A stretch of 64,000 nt of DNA from Methanoculleus taiwanensis (GCF_004102725.1 NZ_LHQS01000004.1:62001-126000); one strand, 5' to 3'; counted from the first letter of the stretch, positions 27,513-37,080 are shown. Notes: a model not told the origin generated them from the letters alone. Numbers and translations: made by a program.

Positions 27513-28559
27513 ATGAGCGAGACGGTATATACGGTCGCGTGGGACAGGGAGACAAACAGCATCCTCTATATCGACCAGACGGCGCTCCCCGGCCGTTACG
27601 AGGTCGTCCGATGCACGACCGTCGACCTGCTCGCCGATGCCATCAGGCGGCTTGCGATCAGGGGGGCGCCGGCACTCGGTGTTGCCGGTGCCATGGGTGT
27701 CGCCGTCGCGGCGGCACAGAGCAGGGAGACCGATTTCAACCGGTTCAGGGACGAGGTCGAGGAGGCTGCCGAAATGCTCCGGAGCACCCGGCCGACGGCG
27801 GTGAACCTCGCCTGGGGGATCGACAGGGTGCTTGCAGAGATCCGAAACGCCGCCTCCGTCGGGGAGGCGCGAAGTCGTGCCGTTGCCGAGGCGCTGGCCG
27901 TCGCCGACGAGGACGAGGCGACCTGCAGAACCCTCGGCAGATTCGGGGCGGAACTGATTCCCGACGGAGCGACGGTGCTCACACACTGCAATGCAGGTGC
28001 TCTCGCATGCCGGGCATGGGGAACCGCGCTCGGCGTGATCCGGTCGGCCGTCGCCGCAGGAAAGTCGGTGCGGGTGATCGCCTGCGAGACAAGGCCGCTC
28101 AACCAGGGCTCCCGCCTGACCTGCTGGGAGCTCGCGCACGAGGGGTTCGACGTCACCCTGATCACCGATTCGTCCGCGGCATACCTGATGCAGACGGGGG
28201 CGATCGACCTCGTCATCGTCGGGGCGGACCGGATCACCCGCGATGCGGTCTTCAACAAGATCGGCACCTATATGCATGCCGTCTCCGCCCGCCACCACGG
28301 CATTCCCTTCTACGTAGCAGCACCGCTCTCAACTTTCGATCTCATTCACGAGGCAAAAGATATAATAATAGAAGAACGAAGCCGTGACGAACTCGCATAC
28401 TGCGGAGAGCAGCAGCTCGTCCCTGCGAACGTTAAGGTATTGAATTACGCATTCGACGCCACGCCCCTCGAGCTCGTCACTGCCGTCGTCACCGAGATCG
28501 GGGTTCTGCGACCGCCCTATACCGATTCGTTTGCCTCTCTCCAGGCGAGGAGGTATTAA
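27513..28559 (+). CDS. mtnA: aldose-1-phosphate isomerase, MtnA/eIF2B family
   Basis: Isomerises an aldose 1-phosphate such as 5-methylthioribose 1-phosphate. Family features in order: IRGAPALGVAGAMGVA, RPTAVNLAWGIDR, THCNAGALAC (catalytic cysteine), CETRPLNQGSRLTCWEL and the catalytic-aspartate block VIVGADRITRDAVFNKIG. The 348-residue length fits MtnA. Ribose-1,5-bisphosphate isomerase (e2b2) is a close homologue and the alternative. In methanogens the enzyme takes part in a MTA or 5'-deoxyadenosine salvage route. It begins 4 bases after the HdrA-like gene, and DUF116 follows after 6 bases. Confidence 0.9.
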   Translation: MSETVYTVAWDRETNSILYIDQTALPGRYEVVRCTTVDLLADAIRRLAIRGAPALGVAGAMGVAVAAAQSRETDFNRFRDEVEEAAEMLRSTRPTAVNLAWGIDRVLAEIRNAASVGEARSRAVAEALAVADEDEATCRTLGRFGAELIPDGATVLTHCNAGALACRAWGTALGVIRSAVAAGKSVRVIACETRPLNQGSRLTCWELAHEGFDVTLITDSSAAYLMQTGAIDLVIVGADRITRDAVFNKIGTYMHAVSARHHGIPFYVAAPLSTFDLIHEAKDIIIEERSRDELAYCGEQQLVPANVKVLNYAFDATPLELVTAVVTEIGVLRPPYTDSFASLQARRY

Positions 28560-28565
28560 GAAGAT

Positions 28566-29267
28566 ATGATCGTTAATTCCGACGTATGGACATCGCTGAT
28601 GGCCGTCATCGGCGAGGTCACGATCCTGATCCTCGTGGGTCTGCTCCTCACCGGTTTAGGGCTTGCCATCATCGCATTCTCCTCAATTACAAACGGGAAA
28701 TTCTACTTTCCGCGGATCCTGAAACCCGGCATGGTGCTCATGGAGGGGCTGGTTCGAGCGATCTGCAAACTCCTCGGGATCGACGACAAAGATCTGCTGA
28801 CGTTCTTTGTCAAACTCCATAACGCAATGAATACCAAAGCTTTCGCTGCAGTTCCTCTCGACAAGAGGGCAGTCTTCCTCCCGCAGTGCCTGCGGTCGAG
28901 CCGGTGCCCGGCGAACCTGACGCCGGAGGGGCTGCGGTGCATGCGATGCGGAAGATGCGGCATCGGCGAACTGAACCGGCGCCTCGAGGAGGCGGGATAC
29001 CAGGTCTTCATCGTTCCCGGGTCGACCTTCATCAAGCGGATGGTCAAAAAGTACCACCCGGAGGGTATCATCGGCGTCGGATGCCTGATGGAGATAAAAG
29101 AGGGGCTTGAGATGTGCGATCGGATGGGGATTCCGGCTCTCGGCGTCGTTAATTTAAAGGACGGGTGCGTGGAGACACTGGTAAACTGGAACGAGGTCTT
29201 CGAGGCGGCAATGCTCGGCCTCGACCTGCCGTCAGGTTCCGTACACCTTTACAGCTCTGCCGACTAG
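28566..29267 (+). CDS. DUF116 family membrane-anchored cysteine protein
   Basis: A 233-residue protein with one or two N-terminal transmembrane spans (residues 14-38, VTILILVGLLLTGLGLAIIAF) and a DUF116 domain. It shows the conserved cysteines LPQCLRSSRCP, LRCMRCGRCGI, GVGCLMEIKEGLEMC and LKDGCVETL, a pattern that suggests an iron-sulfur cluster. Function is unknown; DUF116 proteins occur in anaerobes near lipoate- and radical-SAM-type genes. The 3' end overlaps the convergent bactofilin-like gene by 36 bases. Confidence 0.9.
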   Translation: MIVNSDVWTSLMAVIGEVTILILVGLLLTGLGLAIIAFSSITNGKFYFPRILKPGMVLMEGLVRAICKLLGIDDKDLLTFFVKLHNAMNTKAFAAVPLDKRAVFLPQCLRSSRCPANLTPEGLRCMRCGRCGIGELNRRLEEAGYQVFIVPGSTFIKRMVKKYHPEGIIGVGCLMEIKEGLEMCDRMGIPALGVVNLKDGCVETLVNWNEVFEAAMLGLDLPSGSVHLYSSAD

Positions 29268-29642
29268 GCGTTCACTCGCTATCTTTCCGTAGACATAGAT
29301 CGTCTCGTCGCTGCTGACGTCACCAACGACGATCCCGGGGCGGAGGATGATATTACCCCCGGCACGTATGGCGGAAAGCCGTGCGTTGTCGCAGACGGTC
29401 GCATCCTCCGCCACGACGACGGCTCCTTTTATCTTCGTATCGTGGCCGATAACAACCCTTTTGCTCTCCACCCGCCCTCCGACCGTCGAGAGGGGCCCGA
29501 GCTCGAGACTGCCCGTAACAATAAGGTTGCCCCAGAAGTGGGTCTCCGGGGGAACGATGAAGTTGCCGTCGATCCTGACATTGCCGTCGAAGAACGAGCC
29601 CTTCGGTGCGATGTATGTATCCCCGTGCCGGTAAATTTTCAT
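29232..29642 (-). CDS. polymer-forming/bactofilin-like beta-helix protein
   Basis: A 136-residue right-handed beta-helix protein. Repeating hydrophobic strand triplets (APKGSFFDGNVRIDGNFIVP, ETHFWGNLIVTGSLELG, GRVESKRVVIGHDTKIKGAV, NIILRPGIVVGDVSSDE) match the bactofilin/polymer-forming cytoskeletal fold and acyltransferase-like left-handed helices. No signal peptide or membrane span is seen. A scaffold role is inferred from the fold only. It converges with DUF116. Confidence 0.85.
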   Translation of the reverse strand: MKIYRHGDTYIAPKGSFFDGNVRIDGNFIVPPETHFWGNLIVTGSLELGPLSTVGGRVESKRVVIGHDTKIKGAVVVAEDATVCDNARLSAIRAGGNIILRPGIVVGDVSSDETIYVYGKIASERLVGRAVKVYGT

Positions 29643-29762
29643 GAAAATCTCCTAGTAACCTCATCCCGGGAACATAATAAATTTTCATTCCCGGGCTTTG
29701 GAGGAAAAATGCATTCGCGACCACGACTCCATAGGCCTTGCATCCGGATCATGCGCCCGTCA

Positions 29763-30602
29763 TCAGGTCAGTGCGGCGATGGTGAAGACCAGCAGGGCGG
29801 AGAACATGCCAATGCGGAGGAGCGACGTCGCCTTTGAGCTCCGGACGCAGGCAGGGGTCCTGCAAAGCAACCCCTTCCCCGCGCCGGCGAGAATGATGAG
29901 GTCCACAACGCCGATACCGATCAGGTACAGAAAACCCCACCAGTTCCCGACCGGAAGGTAGCTTGCTATCACTGCCCCGCACGCACAGGCGAATGCTACA
30001 ATTGCCGTCTTCCGGACGCCGACGATCATGGGGAGGGTACGAGCTCCGCCCGCCGCATCGCCGTCCACATCCTCGGCATCTTTTAAGAGTTCGCGGGCAA
30101 CGGTAGCAAGGAACGTAATCGCCGCCAGCGGGAGGTTCTGGACGATTCCGTCGATACCGGCGAAAGCGCCGCCGAAGAGGAAGACACTCGCAGCGAGGTA
30201 CGCGACGGCGATGTTCCCGAAGAGCGGGGTTTTTTTGAGCCGGACTGCATAGGCGATGAGGATGAGGGTGTTGACGACCGCGAACCCGAGGCAGAGCAGA
30301 TTGGTGAAGAACGAAGTGGTGACCCCCACCAGAAAGAGAACAACGGCGAATAGCCGCGCGCCGCCGAGGGTCATCGCACCGGACGGAATCGGCCGGTCAG
30401 GCCGGTTAATCCGGTCAATATCTATATCAAAGACGTCATTGAGGACGTTGCCGCCGGCGGTAATGCATGCAACGATCACTACCAGCAGGAGGACCCCGGG
30501 AACGAGGCTCCCGGTGGCGATCAGGTAGCCGAGGGCGGCGGCGAGGCCGGCAACGACGGCGTTATGAGGGCGCGTAATGCGGAAATGTGCAGACAGGCTC
30601 AT
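29763..30602 (-). CDS. UbiA-type prenyltransferase, (S)-2,3-di-O-geranylgeranylglyceryl phosphate synthase
   Basis: Adds the second geranylgeranyl chain in archaeal membrane lipid synthesis. The 279-residue, seven-to-nine-span protein has the UbiA metal motif NDVFDIDIDRINRPDRPIPSG near residue 54 and the second aspartate block ELLKDAEDVDGD near residue 165. Together these match archaeal DGGGP synthases. The gene is single, with tRNA-Arg upstream, and no polycistronic partners. Confidence 0.95.
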   Translation of the reverse strand: MSLSAHFRITRPHNAVVAGLAAALGYLIATGSLVPGVLLLVVIVACITAGGNVLNDVFDIDIDRINRPDRPIPSGAMTLGGARLFAVVLFLVGVTTSFFTNLLCLGFAVVNTLILIAYAVRLKKTPLFGNIAVAYLAASVFLFGGAFAGIDGIVQNLPLAAITFLATVARELLKDAEDVDGDAAGGARTLPMIVGVRKTAIVAFACACGAVIASYLPVGNWWGFLYLIGIGVVDLIILAGAGKGLLCRTPACVRSSKATSLLRIGMFSALLVFTIAALT

Positions 30603-30741
30603 TATTCGATAGAGAGGGTTCTACGGCGGGGGATAAATACGTGGGGGGTTTGCACCCGATGCTACAGACCGATTCCAGGAGGCGACGAGCGGGAAAGGTG
30701 CCGGCTCAGGTTATGTTAATGCAAAAGCAGCGAAGAAAGAG

Positions 30742-30816
30742 CGGGCTTGGGGGGATTTGAACCCCCGGCATTCAGCTTAGGAGGCTGACGCCATGTCCTG
30801 GCTAGGCCACAAGCCC
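30742..30816 (-). tRNA. tRNA-Arg (CCT)
   Basis: Minus-strand cloverleaf: acceptor GGGCTTG/CAAGCCC with G73, anticodon stem TCAGC/GCTGA and loop CTCCTAA giving anticodon CCT, T-arm GGGGG-TTCAAAT-CCCCC. No encoded CCA and no intron seen. It reads away from trm1, with a short A/T-rich divergent spacer. Confidence 0.95.
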
Positions 30817-30885
30817 AGGGATGCGAGTATAATAGTTTCTCACAAAAAGGTATAAGCGTATCGAACATCCACATGTGTTGACCAT

Positions 30886-32001
30886 ATGGATTTTGTTGAG
30901 GTAACGGAGGGGAGTACACGGTTTCTTGTGCCCAGGCAGGATCCTCACCATACATTCCCACCCGGCAGCGGACCGGTCTTTTTTAATTCCCGGATGGAAC
31001 TGAACCGGGACGCGACGGTGCTGTTCCTTTCTGATATGCAGCCCTCGGACTATCTGGACGCCATGGGCGCCTCGGGAGCGCGGGGTCTTCGCGTCTCCAG
31101 CGAGTGCGGCATTCCGGTGACGATCAACGACCGTGATGCACGGGCGGTCGAACTCATCCGCCTGAACGCCTCAAAACATGCTGGATCGATCGAGGTCACC
31201 CACCGAGATATCAACGCGCTCATGAGCGAGAGGAGTTTCGACGCCGTCGATCTCGATCCGTTCGGGACACCGGCACCCTTCATCGATGCAGCGGCAAGGA
31301 GCGCACGGCGGTACCTCTTCGTCACCGCAACCGATACCGCGCCCCTCTGCGGGGCACACCTGAAAGCCGGCATGCGGCGCTACTTCGCCCGCCCCATGAA
31401 TACGGAGTACCACGGCGAGGTCGCTCTCCGGGTACTCCTCGGGTTCGCCGTCAGGGAGGTGATCAAGTACGACAGGGGGGTTGAACCGATCTTCTGCTTC
31501 TCCCGGGAGCACTTTATCCGCCTCCACCTCCGGCTCCTGCGCGGAGCAGGTGCGGCGGACCGGACCCTTGCGAGAATAGGATACGTCATGCAGTGTCCCA
31601 ACTGCTTCGAGCGGACGGAGCGGGCAGGACTTCTCCCGGAACCGGAAGAGTGCAGCTGCTGCTCCGCGAAGATGATACCGATAGGCCCGCTCTGGCTCGG
31701 ACGGATCAACGACCCCGCCACCCTCGCCGCGCTCCGGGAGAGACTTTCAGGCATGGCACTCGGATCGGCAGCCCCGCTCGGACGGCTCATCGACCTCTGC
31801 ATCTCCGAGCTCGATACCTCGAGCCACTACGATTACCACGTGATCGCAAAAGCAGCGAAGATATCGCCGACCGGGATCGAGACGGTCGTCGAGCGACTCT
31901 CTGCACTTGGCTACCGGGCAAGCAGGGCGCACTATGCGGGGACGGCGCTGAAGACGGATGCGCCGCTCCCGGTGATTAAAAGCGTTATCAGCAGCGAGTG
32001 A
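30886..32001 (+). CDS. trm1: tRNA (guanine(26)-N2)-dimethyltransferase
   Basis: Makes m2,2G at position 26 of tRNA with SAM. The 371 residues carry the Trm1 start VTEGSTRFLVP, the SAM site MGASGARGLRVSSE, the catalytic DLDPFGTPAPF motif, and the zinc-binding CPNCFERT/CSCCSAK region in the C-terminal part. A TATA-like element (AAGGTATAAG, about 30850-30858) is about 30 bases before the ATG, suggesting a short leader. It overlaps the convergent GTPase gene by 14 bases. Confidence 0.97.
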   Translation: MDFVEVTEGSTRFLVPRQDPHHTFPPGSGPVFFNSRMELNRDATVLFLSDMQPSDYLDAMGASGARGLRVSSECGIPVTINDRDARAVELIRLNASKHAGSIEVTHRDINALMSERSFDAVDLDPFGTPAPFIDAAARSARRYLFVTATDTAPLCGAHLKAGMRRYFARPMNTEYHGEVALRVLLGFAVREVIKYDRGVEPIFCFSREHFIRLHLRLLRGAGAADRTLARIGYVMQCPNCFERTERAGLLPEPEECSCCSAKMIPIGPLWLGRINDPATLAALRERLSGMALGSAAPLGRLIDLCISELDTSSHYDYHVIAKAAKISPTGIETVVERLSALGYRASRAHYAGTALKTDAPLPVIKSVISSE

Positions 32002-33100
32002 CGACCGTCAGGACGTCGCCATCGTTCAGCGTATGAGCAAGGCCGACCCGCTGCGCGTCGTGCTTGACCGAACTTCCCCAGACTTTTGCGTACCTGAACT
32101 TGTCTACGAAGTCACGATGGAGCCGGTTACAGACATCCTCCACCGTTGCCGGGCTCCGGATGATGAGCGGCTCCTCCATATCGGCAGGCCCGCCGACGGG
32201 TTTTAAGAAGACCCGCATGAACCCGAGGTTGTCGTAGATCGCATCCTTGAGTTCCTCGATATGGTAACCGCTGTACGCCGAGAGCATAATCGGAGGCTGC
32301 CCGAAACGGTTCTCCATATCCTCTTCGATCTCCTTTCGGGACTCTTGGTCGACGAGATCGACTTTGTTGACCGCGATGAACGCAGGAACGTAGACACGGT
32401 TCCCGAACATGGCATCAATGAAGTCGTCCTGCGACACTTCGCCGCGGATTAGGACATCCGCATTGACGATCTTACTCTCCGCGAGGATGGACCGAATATC
32501 CTCGATATCGAGCTCCGCCGTACCGACGGTGTTCAACCGGATACCGCCGCACCCCGCCTTCTTGATGGTGATGTCGGGCTTCGGATGGTTGATCCGTATC
32601 CCGGCGTCGTAGAGCTCGCGGAGCAGCACGTCCACGTGCTTTTCATTGAAGACATCCACCAGAACCAGGATGAGATCCGCGCCCCTCACGACGGCGATGA
32701 CCTCCTTCCCACGGCCCTTGCCTATCGCCGCGCCGGCAATAAGCCCGGGAATGTCGAGGATCTGGATCCTCGCACCTTTGTGTTCGAGGGCGCCCGGGAT
32801 AACCGTCAGGGTCGTGAAGGCGTACGATGCCGTCTCGCTCTTCGTTCCGGTGAGTGTATTGAGCAGCGTACTCTTTCCGACCGACGGGAATCCGACCAGG
32901 ACGACCGTCGCGTCTCCTGATTTTTTAACCGAATAGCCCTCGCCGCCGCCGCTCGATGCCATGGCGCGGGCTACGGCTTCATCGCGAATCCTGGCGAGTT
33001 TTGCCTTCAGCCTCCCGATATGCTTCGAGGTTGCTTTGTTGTACGGGGTCTTCTTCAGTTCGTCTTCAATTTCCCGTATCTGCTCTTCAACACTGCTCAT
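31988..33100 (-). CDS. Drg/Obg-type GTP-binding protein with TGS domain
   Basis: Archaeal DRG GTPase, probably acting on ribosomes. The 370-residue protein has an N-terminal helical segment (EDELKKTPYNKATSKHIGRLK), G1 VLVGFPSVGKSTLLN, G3 DIPGLIAGAAIGKGRG, G4 AVNKVDL and a C-terminal TGS domain (VKHDAQRVGLAHTLNDGDVLTVV). The frame extends upstream to 33409 through a tRNA-Glu gene and promoter, so ATG 33100 is chosen. A TATA-like segment lies in the spacer before tRNA-Glu. Confidence 0.97.
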   Translation of the reverse strand: MSSVEEQIREIEDELKKTPYNKATSKHIGRLKAKLARIRDEAVARAMASSGGGEGYSVKKSGDATVVLVGFPSVGKSTLLNTLTGTKSETASYAFTTLTVIPGALEHKGARIQILDIPGLIAGAAIGKGRGKEVIAVVRGADLILVLVDVFNEKHVDVLLRELYDAGIRINHPKPDITIKKAGCGGIRLNTVGTAELDIEDIRSILAESKIVNADVLIRGEVSQDDFIDAMFGNRVYVPAFIAVNKVDLVDQESRKEIEEDMENRFGQPPIMLSAYSGYHIEELKDAIYDNLGFMRVFLKPVGGPADMEEPLIIRSPATVEDVCNRLHRDFVDKFRYAKVWGSSVKHDAQRVGLAHTLNDGDVLTVVTRC

Positions 33101-33284
33101 TGTAGGTTCATATACGTATGATCGGGAGCTACTTATTGGTGACTGTGGTAGGGTACAGGCGAGCCAAGGCCGTTCCGGCGCTGCTTCTCTTCCGAACGCC
33201 GTATTCCCGCCGAGATTGCATATCGCACCAAAATGAATAGATTTAAGTACTCGAGTGCCCAACAATATAGAGCACAACACTTGT

Positions 33285-33359
33285 GCTGCTATAGTGTAGT
33301 CCGGCCAATCATGAGGGACTCTCACTCCCTCGACTGGGGTTCGAATCCCCATAGCAGCA
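33285..33359 (+). tRNA. tRNA-Glu (CTC)
   Basis: Plus-strand cloverleaf: acceptor GCTGCTA/TAGCAGC with A73, anticodon stem AGGGA/TCCCT, loop CTCTCAC giving anticodon CTC, T-arm TGGGG-TTCGAAT-CCCCA. No encoded CCA. A TATA-like element, TTTAAGTA (33243-33250), lies 35-42 bases upstream, matching the archaeal tRNA promoter position. Confidence 0.96.
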
Positions 33360-33594
33360 TTCCGTTTTTCTGCAGTTTTCAAAGTCCCGGAACGACAGTT
33401 CTCCATCATCGCACTCTTCGACTGCTGCTATCCAGCTATACTATCGATTACCGGGTTTCTCCCCGCTCTGCTGCCATTCTCCCGCCGGTAGAGAGCATGA
33501 CGATGACGTTTGGATACAGAGACCGGCAGAGCAGGCAGCCAGACCGAAAAGAGAGGGCAGGATGGAAAAAGCATCCATACCGGCAGCAGGGCGT

Positions 33595-36500
33595 CTATAA
33601 ACTCATACCCGCGAGCTCCCCGCTCCCGGTCACGTAGAGCCAGTACCCCCGGCAGGGCTGCAGGGTGCGGGAATCGGCGAAGATGCCGCTGCCGCCGTTG
33701 ATGACGGCGGTGTCGTACTGCTGCACCGATGCGTTCCAGCCGATGAGGTTCGTCCAGGCGTTCTGCACCGAGGAGAATGCGTCCCGCGCCGAAGCCGGAA
33801 CCGTGCAGGGATGGCCGACTGCGTTCCAGCCCTGCGAGAGGCCCTTGACCGCCGGGGCGGAGACGCTGCCTGAAGCATAGTAGAGCGGAACCGTCATGGA
33901 AACATTCGCATAGATCCAGATGCCGTCGAGCGGCCGGATCACCGAACCGCTCTGCAGTGTGTGCCACCGGCGTTCGCTGGCGTTGTAGAGGAATATCGAC
34001 CGACCGCCGGTATCCACCCCTGCAAAGATCGCCGCGGTGTCGTTCCCGGCAGAGAGAGCCCTTGGAACCGAGACGAAGTTCCAGCCGGGTGTCAGGTTGA
34101 TCGTGCCGTCGGAAACGGGGGTCGGCGGCGGGGCGGGAACGAACTCCCGGAAGATCGTGAAGGTTGCATTCTCCACGGGTGCGTGACCGGCGTCAAGGAT
34201 CCGCGTGCGGAACAGTGTTCTGTTCTCGCTCGCCCCTACGCCGGGAACCGTCCCATGCAGGCGGATGGTGAGATCGATGGGGCGGGAGTAAGATAGTTCG
34301 AATGCGGTGATCTCAATCCGGTTTCCTCCGCGGGTCTGCGAGGATACCAGGATATCGTCACGGTAGAGATAGAAATTCCAGCAGGGCTCCGTAAGATCGG
34401 TATACACCTCAAACGAAGCGCTTTCATTGAATTTCTGCATGAACCCCACCCTGACGGTGGCCGTGACATCATCCCCGGCGAACATACGGGCATCCGGCGG
34501 ACTGACCGCCGCAGAACGTATCGCATACCCGGTGCTGTCGGGGTAAACCGGGTCCGGCGTGGGGATAGGGTAAGGGCCGTCCCCGAGCGTAAAGGCCGTG
34601 CTCTCCCATACGCCGGTCTCTACGCTCTCGACAAAGACGTTATACCTGTCGGAGAGGAATTGGGAGGCATCGACGTCGAACGACCAGGTATTATTAGGTA
34701 CGCCCTGCCGGACGGCTATCGTGCCGGAGGCACCGCTATACCCATAATATTGAGTCGTCTCGGAAGGCTTGAAGGATGCGCTGGTCACGCCGATCAGGAG
34801 TTCGTCGCCGGGAGCCAGGTTCGTGGTGCCGGTAATGGAAAAAGTGCTGCCGAGACTCTGGTGGCCTATGGCGTCTATCCGGATCCAGGGCTCCTCCACA
34901 AAAAAGGTCAATGTGGCGTAGGTGTCGTCCACGTAACGCGAACTCAAAGCATTCACGAGGACTATCGCCGCATCAGACGCCGGGAGGTTCGCGATGTTTA
35001 CGGAAGGTGTATCGGGGCCGGTGATATTCGTCGTAGTTCCCGGAGCGATTCGGACATCCTGCTCTCCGTCCGTCATCGGGTGCTGGACGACGACGAAGTA
35101 CTGGCCGGCGCGGAGGTTTTCGGTTTCGCCGTTCTCGAGGTTGTACTCGAACGAATCGTCGGATGCAACGTTCACGGGCGTGCCGAGCAGGTGGTAGTTC
35201 TTGCCGAAGATCCAGATATAGACATTGTCCGGGTTACCGGTCGCAGTTCCGGAAACCGTCAGATCGTCGCCCTTGGCGAGGGTGTGTGAACTCGCAATTG
35301 TCATGACCGAGGGACTCTTCAGGACGAAGGATGCGGTGGCGTACTGCACCCCGGAGAGGTGAGCCTTATCGCGCGGTGCGGAAACGGCGTAGATAGTGTA
35401 GTATCCCGAGTCTATGACCCCGCCAACAGCCGATGTATCCCACCGGTACTCCCAGGTATCATCGGTTCTGACACCGATCCGGGTGAAGGTGGCGGGTGCA
35501 CCATCCATGGTGGCAATGGTCCAGTTATCAGGTTTGACCCCGTTGATAGCGAGATTCGGGCCGCACAGGAAGAGATAGGTGGTCATGGAGTCGGTGTTGG
35601 TGCCGGAGAGCACAAGCTCCTCGCCGATGTAATAGACACCGGTGCCGGATGCTGTCAGGCTAACCGATCCCGGCGTAACCGCTACCGTAACCCTTTCGGA
35701 GGTGGCGAGGTTTATCGGGTCGACGACCCTGATCGTGAAGCCCTGGTTCGCCGTGGCAGCGGTCGTATTGAACTGGACAGTCCGGGTACCGGCGGCGTTG
35801 GTGATCACGGCTGCCTTGGTGTAGGTATAATCAGAAAGGTCGGTGACGCCAGGCATGTTGACGCCGGGCGTGACAGAGGGCTGTCCGGGTGCGATTAGAG
35901 GGTACTGGTTGCCAGCGAGTCCCGCGTCCCTGACGTAGAGCCAGTAGGTCTTCTTCGACTCGCCGGAAATGGTCACGGCGAAGTTGTGGTTGCGGATAAC
36001 GCTCTCCTTGTCGACCGCCAGAGAGAGAGCCGGGACGACAACCTCGAAGCAGATGGTGTTTGAGTCGTAGCCCTTCTCCGCAAGACCTGTCTGATCGTTC
36101 CACCGTGCCTGAGCGGTGTAAGTGCCCGCCTCGGTATCCTCGAGGGTTATACCGCCGACGTAGACTTTTGATCTATTGATCGGGATATGTGCGGTGCTGA
36201 TGCCGCCGAACTGGGTCACCCTCCCGCCGACGGGGGTCGTGACCTCGATATCCATCAGGGCGGCCGCCGGCGTGGCATACAGCCCGCCGAGATTGTTCTG
36301 GAGCTCGAATGCGAGCGGCGTGCCGCGGGAGACGGATTTGCCGTTCACCGAGTCGGTCCGGGAATCGTTCAGGACGACATCGAGGGTCGCAACCGGAATT
36401 TTGACGATAACGAACGGGTTACCGGCGATCAGGCCGGCGTTGTCCCACGCATAGTAAGTGCCGGTGGTCCCGCCGACAGACTCCGCAGAGAGGTCAAAAT

Positions 36501-36741
36501 CATTCGCGTTCGCCACATCAATGATGCTGTCGGCGGAACCGGCAGTAAAGTCACTATAGTGGACGAGACGGGTGATGCCGGGAGCGACGCCGGTGAGATC
36601 CAGATCGTCCTCGCCTACATAGATCGCATCGCCTACGGAGACTCCTTTGAGTCCGTCCCGGGCTGCGGCCGGGGAGGCCAGGAGCGCGATCGCGAGCAGG
36701 CCGATAAGGAGCAGGGCAGATTGTTGTTCATGGTTTCGCAT
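33595..36741 (-). CDS. secreted S-layer-type surface protein (DUF3821-like)
   Basis: A 1048-residue envelope protein. The signal peptide is clear (about residues 1-29, with LLLIGLLAIALLASPAAA before the cut). The N-terminal region (GVSVGDAIYVGEDDLDLTGVAPG, YAWDNAGLIAGNPFVIVK) matches the DUF3821 domain found on surface proteins of Methanomicrobiales. Many Ig-like beta repeats follow. The C-terminus has a W/GY-rich region (GWNFVSVPRALSAG, GWNAVGHPCTVP, CRGYWLYVTGSG) and no PGF-CTERM sorting tail or membrane span, so anchoring is unclear. The frame runs on to 36873, but ATG 36741 precedes the signal peptide. Confidence 0.88.
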   Translation of the reverse strand: MRNHEQQSALLLIGLLAIALLASPAAARDGLKGVSVGDAIYVGEDDLDLTGVAPGITRLVHYSDFTAGSADSIIDVANANDFDLSAESVGGTTGTYYAWDNAGLIAGNPFVIVKIPVATLDVVLNDSRTDSVNGKSVSRGTPLAFELQNNLGGLYATPAAALMDIEVTTPVGGRVTQFGGISTAHIPINRSKVYVGGITLEDTEAGTYTAQARWNDQTGLAEKGYDSNTICFEVVVPALSLAVDKESVIRNHNFAVTISGESKKTYWLYVRDAGLAGNQYPLIAPGQPSVTPGVNMPGVTDLSDYTYTKAAVITNAAGTRTVQFNTTAATANQGFTIRVVDPINLATSERVTVAVTPGSVSLTASGTGVYYIGEELVLSGTNTDSMTTYLFLCGPNLAINGVKPDNWTIATMDGAPATFTRIGVRTDDTWEYRWDTSAVGGVIDSGYYTIYAVSAPRDKAHLSGVQYATASFVLKSPSVMTIASSHTLAKGDDLTVSGTATGNPDNVYIWIFGKNYHLLGTPVNVASDDSFEYNLENGETENLRAGQYFVVVQHPMTDGEQDVRIAPGTTTNITGPDTPSVNIANLPASDAAIVLVNALSSRYVDDTYATLTFFVEEPWIRIDAIGHQSLGSTFSITGTTNLAPGDELLIGVTSASFKPSETTQYYGYSGASGTIAVRQGVPNNTWSFDVDASQFLSDRYNVFVESVETGVWESTAFTLGDGPYPIPTPDPVYPDSTGYAIRSAAVSPPDARMFAGDDVTATVRVGFMQKFNESASFEVYTDLTEPCWNFYLYRDDILVSSQTRGGNRIEITAFELSYSRPIDLTIRLHGTVPGVGASENRTLFRTRILDAGHAPVENATFTIFREFVPAPPPTPVSDGTINLTPGWNFVSVPRALSAGNDTAAIFAGVDTGGRSIFLYNASERRWHTLQSGSVIRPLDGIWIYANVSMTVPLYYASGSVSAPAVKGLSQGWNAVGHPCTVPASARDAFSSVQNAWTNLIGWNASVQQYDTAVINGGSGIFADSRTLQPCRGYWLYVTGSGELAGMSL

Positions 36742-37080
36742 AGTATCACGTACGCATAGCATAGCGGCGCACACCGCATCCCAGACGGCAATGGTATCGA
36801 TTGCAGCCACCTGAAGGCTCAGAACAGTGCAGATGTCCGGTATCGGAGATTTACAGAAGCGAATACTTAACATTTGTGAAAAGTGCAGGCAATATCATTG
36901 TACAGATCCAGGGAAGCTGTACAAATCCAGCGGTATTGAATCTCTTTCACGCTCCGGGTACCGCCAGAGACCCCGCAGACCTTTACCTCCCGCATTGTCA
37001 CCCGGATCTTCCGTCGCACCGATACGCTAATAGTTCCGAAGCACTCTCTCCACACTATCGAACCATGAGGTGATACAAAA
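36742..37080. promoter_or_regulatory. divergent intergenic region between surface protein and superoxide dismutase
   Basis: A 339-base region with no gene I can support. It must hold both promoters. It contains an 8-bp inverted repeat (36898-36924, listed separately) near its middle. GAGGTGAT at 37067-37074 is the dismutase Shine-Dalgarno. I cannot point to a convincing TATA box for either gene; AATGTTAAGTATTC on the minus strand (about 36863-36876) is a candidate for the surface protein. Confidence 0.5.
36898..36924. promoter_or_regulatory. inverted repeat TTGTACAG-N11-CTGTACAA
   Basis: A perfect 8-bp dyad with an 11-base spacer (36898-36905 and 36917-36924). A weak direct repeat (ACAGATCCAG, ACAAATCCAG) overlaps it. 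The symmetric halves and spacing suit a dimeric regulator, but no regulator or target is known. It is about 157 bases from each gene start. Confidence 0.5.

Noticed and set aside
33101-33409. N-terminal extension of the Drg GTPase
   Set aside because: It would run through the promoter and the whole tRNA-Glu gene; the GTPase begins naturally at 33100.
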